Positions 5,933 to 9,243 of a stretch of 9,243 nucleotides of DNA are shown piece by piece. The notes under the pieces are model-generated. The model did not search any database, was not told the origin of the DNA, and worked only from the letters and a program-made list of their open reading frames with translations. The position numbers and the translations under genes were made by a program. The first letter of the stretch is position 1, and the number at the start of each line of letters is the position of its first letter. The stretch is from Pseudomonadota bacterium (lineage in GTDB: Bacteria > Pseudomonadota > Alphaproteobacteria > Acetobacterales > Acetobacteraceae), in assembly GCA_021845555.1 (NCBI GenBank), contig JAJZVS010000138.1, positions 1-9,243 of the forward strand, read 5' to 3'.

Positions 5933-6340
5933 CTACCCGAGCGTCTCGCCGATGGCGCTTCGCAGCGCCGCGCGGTCCTCCGCTCCGAGGGCACCGAGCC
6001 GGCGGATCACAAGCGACCGTTCCAGCGTGGCGAACACGGGCTTGATCGCGGAAGGTTTGAGGAGGCCCGCTGCCTGCCACTGGATCACCCATACCTCGCC
6101 CAGGCCGGGGCTGGGGCGAAGCTGGCTGGTGATCGCCATGACCACCACGTCCGGGGGTGCTTCGTTATACGCACGCCTGCTGACGACGACGGCGGGTCGG
6201 CGTTTCGAGGCGGCCTGGTTGGTGAACGGGAACGGGACCAGCACAACGTCCCCGAAGTCGCCGGGCATCACGCCCGAAGTCGTTGCCTGAGGGCGCGAGT
6301 CGCGCCTTGCGGCAGTTTCCCCTTGGGCGGGCCCGCTCAT
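5933..6340 (-). CDS. PemK/MazF-family toxin
   Basis: This is the predicted toxin of a type II toxin-antitoxin pair; MazF/PemK proteins are sequence-specific, ribosome-independent mRNA endonucleases. The domain begins at GDFGDVVLVPFPFTNQ (27-42), continues KRRPAVVV (46-53), VVMAITSQL (66-74), GLLKPSAIKPVFATLERSLV (92-111) and ends RLGAL (114-118). R48 and T71 fall where the catalytic Arg and Thr of MazF lie. The start is uncertain. The ATG at 6340 forms an ATGA overlap with the antitoxin, like the other linked pairs in this window, but adds 24 residues before the domain. ATG 6268, giving 111 residues, fits the family's usual N-terminus better but has no strong ribosome site. The stop is firm. 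It is convergent to the SnoaL-like gene. Confidence 0.86.
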   Translation of the reverse strand: MSGPAQGETAARRDSRPQATTSGVMPGDFGDVVLVPFPFTNQAASKRRPAVVVSRRAYNEAPPDVVVMAITSQLRPSPGLGEVWVIQWQAAGLLKPSAIKPVFATLERSLVIRRLGALGAEDRAALRSAIGETLG

Positions 6341-6534
6341 AGCGTGTCGTAGGCGTCGTCTTCGGGATTGTTCCAGATCGCCGCGAAAGCCGGCACGCTC
6401 GCCGCCGTGCCGGCGCGGAGCAGCGCACGGTCGCGCTCCCGCAGCCGGAGGAACTCCACGAAATCCTCGACTTCGGCGATCCGTTCGGGGGGCAGCGCCT
6501 GGATCTTCTCCAGGAGGTCGTGGGTGTCGGGCAT
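6337..6534 (-). CDS. Antitoxin of the MazF-type toxin (DUF2281-like, not MazE)
   Basis: This 65-residue acidic protein is the predicted antitoxin. HDLLEKIQALPPERIAEVED at 5-24 and FVEFLRLRERDRAL at 25-38 form an amphipathic helical segment like DUF2281/VapB-like antitoxins. The C-terminus, FAAIWNNPEDDAYDTL at 50-65, is the aromatic and acidic tail seen in many short antitoxins, probably the toxin-blocking segment. There is no AbrB-type swapped-hairpin domain, so it is not a MazE. ATG 6534 is chosen because AGGAG at 6545-6541 lies 6 bases upstream; a longer frame from 6585 has no such support. It precedes and overlaps the toxin gene by ATGA, the usual antitoxin-first order. Its autoregulatory site, if any, should lie in 6535-6692. 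Confidence 0.83.
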   Translation of the reverse strand: MPDTHDLLEKIQALPPERIAEVEDFVEFLRLRERDRALLRAGTAASVPAFAAIWNNPEDDAYDTL

Positions 6535-6692
6535 CGGATGCTCCTGCGCGCGGCATGGGCAGAGGGAGAGCGGTCCCCGGATCACAGTTACCCCATCGCG
6601 GTCCGGGGTGCACGCGCCGGGTGGGACCCGCGGATCGCCGAGGGCATCACCCGGGGGATGCGCCCCGCGCCGCGGGCGCCTATCTCCCGCCC

Positions 6693-6893
6693 ATGCGTCA
6701 GGGGCTGATCCTCGCGGGGCTGGGGCTGCTGGCGGTCGGGATCGCCTGGCCGTGGCTGGGGCGGCTCGGCCTGGGCCACCTGCCGGGGGATTTCCGCCTC
6801 CGCCGGCCGGGGTTCACCTTCTATGTCCCGCTCGGGTCCAGCCTGCTCGTCTCGGTGGTGCTGACCCTGCTGCTCTGGCTCTTCCGCCGCTGA
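6693..6893 (+). CDS. DUF2905-family small membrane protein
   Basis: This 66-residue protein has two hydrophobic segments, about 4-22 (GLILAGLGLLAVGIAW...) and 49-63 (SSLLVSVVLTLLLWL). Between them is the family's conserved loop LGHLPGDFRLRRPGFTFYVP (28-47). It is therefore predicted to be an inner-membrane hairpin with the loop on one face. The DUF2905 family is widespread in bacteria and of unknown function. The full length and both conserved blocks (PGD and FYVPL) are present. The upstream site is weak: no good Shine-Dalgarno, only CTATCT a few bases before the ATG. It is divergent from the MazF module and 46 bases upstream of msrA. Confidence 0.85.
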   Translation: MRQGLILAGLGLLAVGIAWPWLGRLGLGHLPGDFRLRRPGFTFYVPLGSSLLVSVVLTLLLWLFRR

Positions 6894-6905
6894 ACCCGCC
6901 GGGGC

Positions 6906-6911
6906 TATGCT
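6906..6911 (+). promoter_or_regulatory. Candidate -10 element of msrA
   Basis: TATGCT lies 28 bases before the msrA ATG and 12 bases after the DUF2905 stop. No good -35 box is visible 17 bases upstream (TTCCGC region). It suggests that msrA may be transcribed independently of the small membrane protein gene. Confidence 0.27.
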
Positions 6912-6939
6912 GGCCGCGACCCGAACCGGGAGGGATGCG

Positions 6940-7488
6940 ATGCGCGAAGAGAAGGCCACGCTCGGCGGCGGCTGCTTCTGGTGTCTGGAGGCGGTGTTCA
7001 AGGATCTGCGCGGCGTCGCCTCGGTGATGTCGGGCTACGCCGGCGGCCAGGTGGCGAACCCCAGCTACAAGCAGGTCTGCTCCGGGCGCACCGGGCATGC
7101 GGAAGTCGTGCAGATCGGCTTCGATCCGGACGAAATTTCGTACGCCGACCTGCTGCGGGTGTTCTTCACCATCCACGACCCGACCACCAAGGACCGCCAG
7201 GGCCACGACGTGGGCACCCAATACCGCTCGATCATCCTGACCCATTCGCCGGAGCAGACCGCGACCGCGCAGGCGGTGCTGGCGGAGATCGCGGCAGCGA
7301 AGCTGTGGCCGGCGCCGCTGGTGACCGAACTCGTGCCGCTGGAGACGTTCTACCCGGCCGAACCCGAGCACCACGATTATTTCGCCCGCAACCCCTGGAC
7401 CGGCTATTGCCAGGCGGTGGTGGCGCCGAAAGTGGTGAAGTTCCGCAAGACCTTCGCCGATCGCCTGAAGCGCGCGGCGGCCGAGTAG
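6940..7488 (+). CDS. msrA: Peptide methionine-(S)-S-oxide reductase MsrA
   Basis: MsrA reduces the S-epimer of methionine sulfoxide in oxidised proteins and free methionine, using thioredoxin. The 182-residue length is normal for a cytoplasmic MsrA and no signal peptide is present. The catalytic motif GGGCFWCLEAVF is at 9-20, with nucleophile C12. SGYAGGQVANPSY is at 37-49, followed by TGHAEVVQIGFDP at 57-69, FFTIHDPT at 81-88 and DVGTQYRSIIL at 96-106. The C-terminal GYCQAVVAPKVVKFRK carries the likely recycling cysteine C157. There is no fused MsrB domain and no msrB neighbour. ATG 6940 is chosen because GGGAGGG at 6928-6934 gives ideal spacing; an earlier in-frame ATG at 6907 would add 11 non-conserved residues. 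Confidence 0.96.
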   Translation: MREEKATLGGGCFWCLEAVFKDLRGVASVMSGYAGGQVANPSYKQVCSGRTGHAEVVQIGFDPDEISYADLLRVFFTIHDPTTKDRQGHDVGTQYRSIILTHSPEQTATAQAVLAEIAAAKLWPAPLVTELVPLETFYPAEPEHHDYFARNPWTGYCQAVVAPKVVKFRKTFADRLKRAAAE

Positions 7489-7494
7489 CGCCGA

Positions 7495-7524
7495 TTGACG
7501 CCCCGCCGCGCCGCGGACCAGACT
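7495..7524 (+). promoter_or_regulatory. Candidate promoter of the acyl-CoA dehydrogenase gene
   Basis: TTGACG at 7495-7500, close to the TTGACA consensus, is followed after 18 bases by CAGACT at 7519-7524. Transcription would start near 7531, about 23 bases before the ATG. The -35 is good and the -10 is weak. Confidence 0.33.
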
Positions 7525-7553
7525 GACCCGACCCTGCCCCGGAGGCCTGTGCC

Positions 7554-8750
<1,197 letters not shown>

Positions 8751-8918
8751 GGCGGCGCCGCGAGGCGCTCCGGCAGGCACCCGATCGGCCGGGCGTCCCG
8801 GGGGGTCTTCACCGCTCCCACGCTGAGGGGCAGGTGATCCCGGGGCGCTCCCGCGGGCCGGGGCGGGACCGGAACGCCCTTCACTTTCATCCCCGGTGGC
8901 GCCGGGGGCGAGGGTATT

Positions 8919-8934
8919 GTTGCGATATCGCAAC
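8919..8934. repeat. Perfect 16-bp palindrome, operator-like
   Basis: GTTGCGATATCGCAAC is a perfect palindrome in an AT-richer patch between the convergent acyl-CoA dehydrogenase gene and the right-edge gene. It could bind a dimeric regulator (the TTG...CAA ends recall MarR-type operators) or fold as a 6-bp stem with an ATAT loop. Neither side has a T-tract, so an intrinsic terminator is unlikely. The rest of 8751-8963 is GC-rich with no gene I can support. Confidence 0.5.
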
Positions 8935-8963
8935 TAAATGGCCGCGCGTCTCCCCGGCCCCGA

Positions 8964-9243
8964 TCAGCTTTCCGGAATCGGCTTGCCCATGCGCAGCAGG
9001 AAATGCAGATCGGCCCGCCGCGGCGGGTGCCAGCGGCGCTGGCGCGGACGCGGCGCGCGCGGCGGACGTGGGGGTTTCGGCGGGCGCGGCGGCAGGAGTT
9101 CGGCCGGCAGCGCCACGCCGAGCATCCGGCAGAGCGGGTGCAGCAGGCGGACCAGCGTCGGCGAGTCGTGGAGCAGGGCCTGCGTCTCCGGCTGGGCGAG
9201 CAGGTAGCGCAATTGGGACGCGCGGCCGGCGATCTCGGCGCTC
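8964..9243 (-). CDS. Hypothetical protein, C-terminal part (5' end beyond window)
   Basis: This is the end of an unrecognised gene entering from the right edge; about 92 residues are visible and the frame is open to the border. The first part is helical (LRYLLAQPETQALLHDSPTL, then VRLLHPLCRMLGVALPAEL). A linker of proline and basic residues follows (PPRPPKPPRPPRAPRPRQRR), and the tail is DLHFLLRMGKPIPES. Codon use is strongly GC-biased at third positions on this strand, which supports it over the antisense frame. An internal TTG at 9212 could be read as a start, but the frame and coding pattern continue upstream of it, so a longer protein is more likely. Function is unknown; the basic linker could contact nucleic acid, but that is only a thought. 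Confidence 0.6.
   Translation of the reverse strand, partial: SAEIAGRASQLRYLLAQPETQALLHDSPTLVRLLHPLCRMLGVALPAELLPPRPPKPPRPPRAPRPRQRRWHPPRRADLHFLLRMGKPIPES

Noticed and set aside
6575..6608. CCCCGGA ... TCCGGGG inverted repeat upstream of the MazF antitoxin
   Set aside because: Seven-base G/C arms 20 bases apart are common by chance in this composition; too weak to call an operator.
8938..9207. Plus-strand frame starting just after the palindrome
   Set aside because: Arg/Gly/Ser-rich with no ribosome site. The opposite strand has much better third-position GC bias and sensible helical sequence.

Overview
This window is a very GC-rich piece of a bacterial chromosome. Third codon positions are almost all G or C. 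Protein families, promoter-like motifs and gene pairings fit an alphaproteobacterium, most likely Rhodospirillales/Acetobacteraceae. That placement is inference; there is no rRNA or other marker here to prove it. I see no tRNA, rRNA, CRISPR array, insertion sequence or phage gene.

Left part (1-3152). A minus-strand pair makes the first steps of siroheme/corrinoid synthesis: a precorrin-2 dehydrogenase (CysG N-terminal type) overlaps cobA (SUMT), which runs off the left edge. An AT-rich upstream region separates it from a divergent plus-strand gene for a small two-CBS-domain protein. Convergent to that is a second minus-strand pair, ygfZ (folate-binding, Fe-S cluster/tRNA-modification related) followed by a TPMT-like SAM methyltransferase.

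Middle part (3277-6534). This is the accessory-looking section. It holds a RES-type toxin with a very short DUF2384 antitoxin (plus strand). Next is a PAS/LuxR-type transcriptional regulator overlapping a SnoaL/DUF4440-like small protein (plus strand). Last is a PemK/MazF toxin with a non-MazE antitoxin (minus strand). Two unrelated toxin-antitoxin modules therefore bracket a regulator plus ligand-binding or enzyme gene pair.

Right part (6693-9243). A small DUF2905 membrane protein, msrA (methionine sulfoxide reductase A) and an acyl-CoA dehydrogenase all lie on the plus strand. Each appears able to have its own promoter. A convergent partial gene of unknown function enters from the right edge. 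Between it and the acyl-CoA dehydrogenase is a perfect 16-bp palindrome.

Five gene pairs (cobA, TPMT, RES, SnoaL and MazF as the second genes) are joined by the same 4-base ATGA stop/start overlap, so translational coupling is the common operon design. I find no wholly new system. The best candidates for a second look are the HTH-less RES antitoxin, the LuxR-SnoaL pair between two TA modules, and the palindromes at 4188-4203 and 8919-8934.
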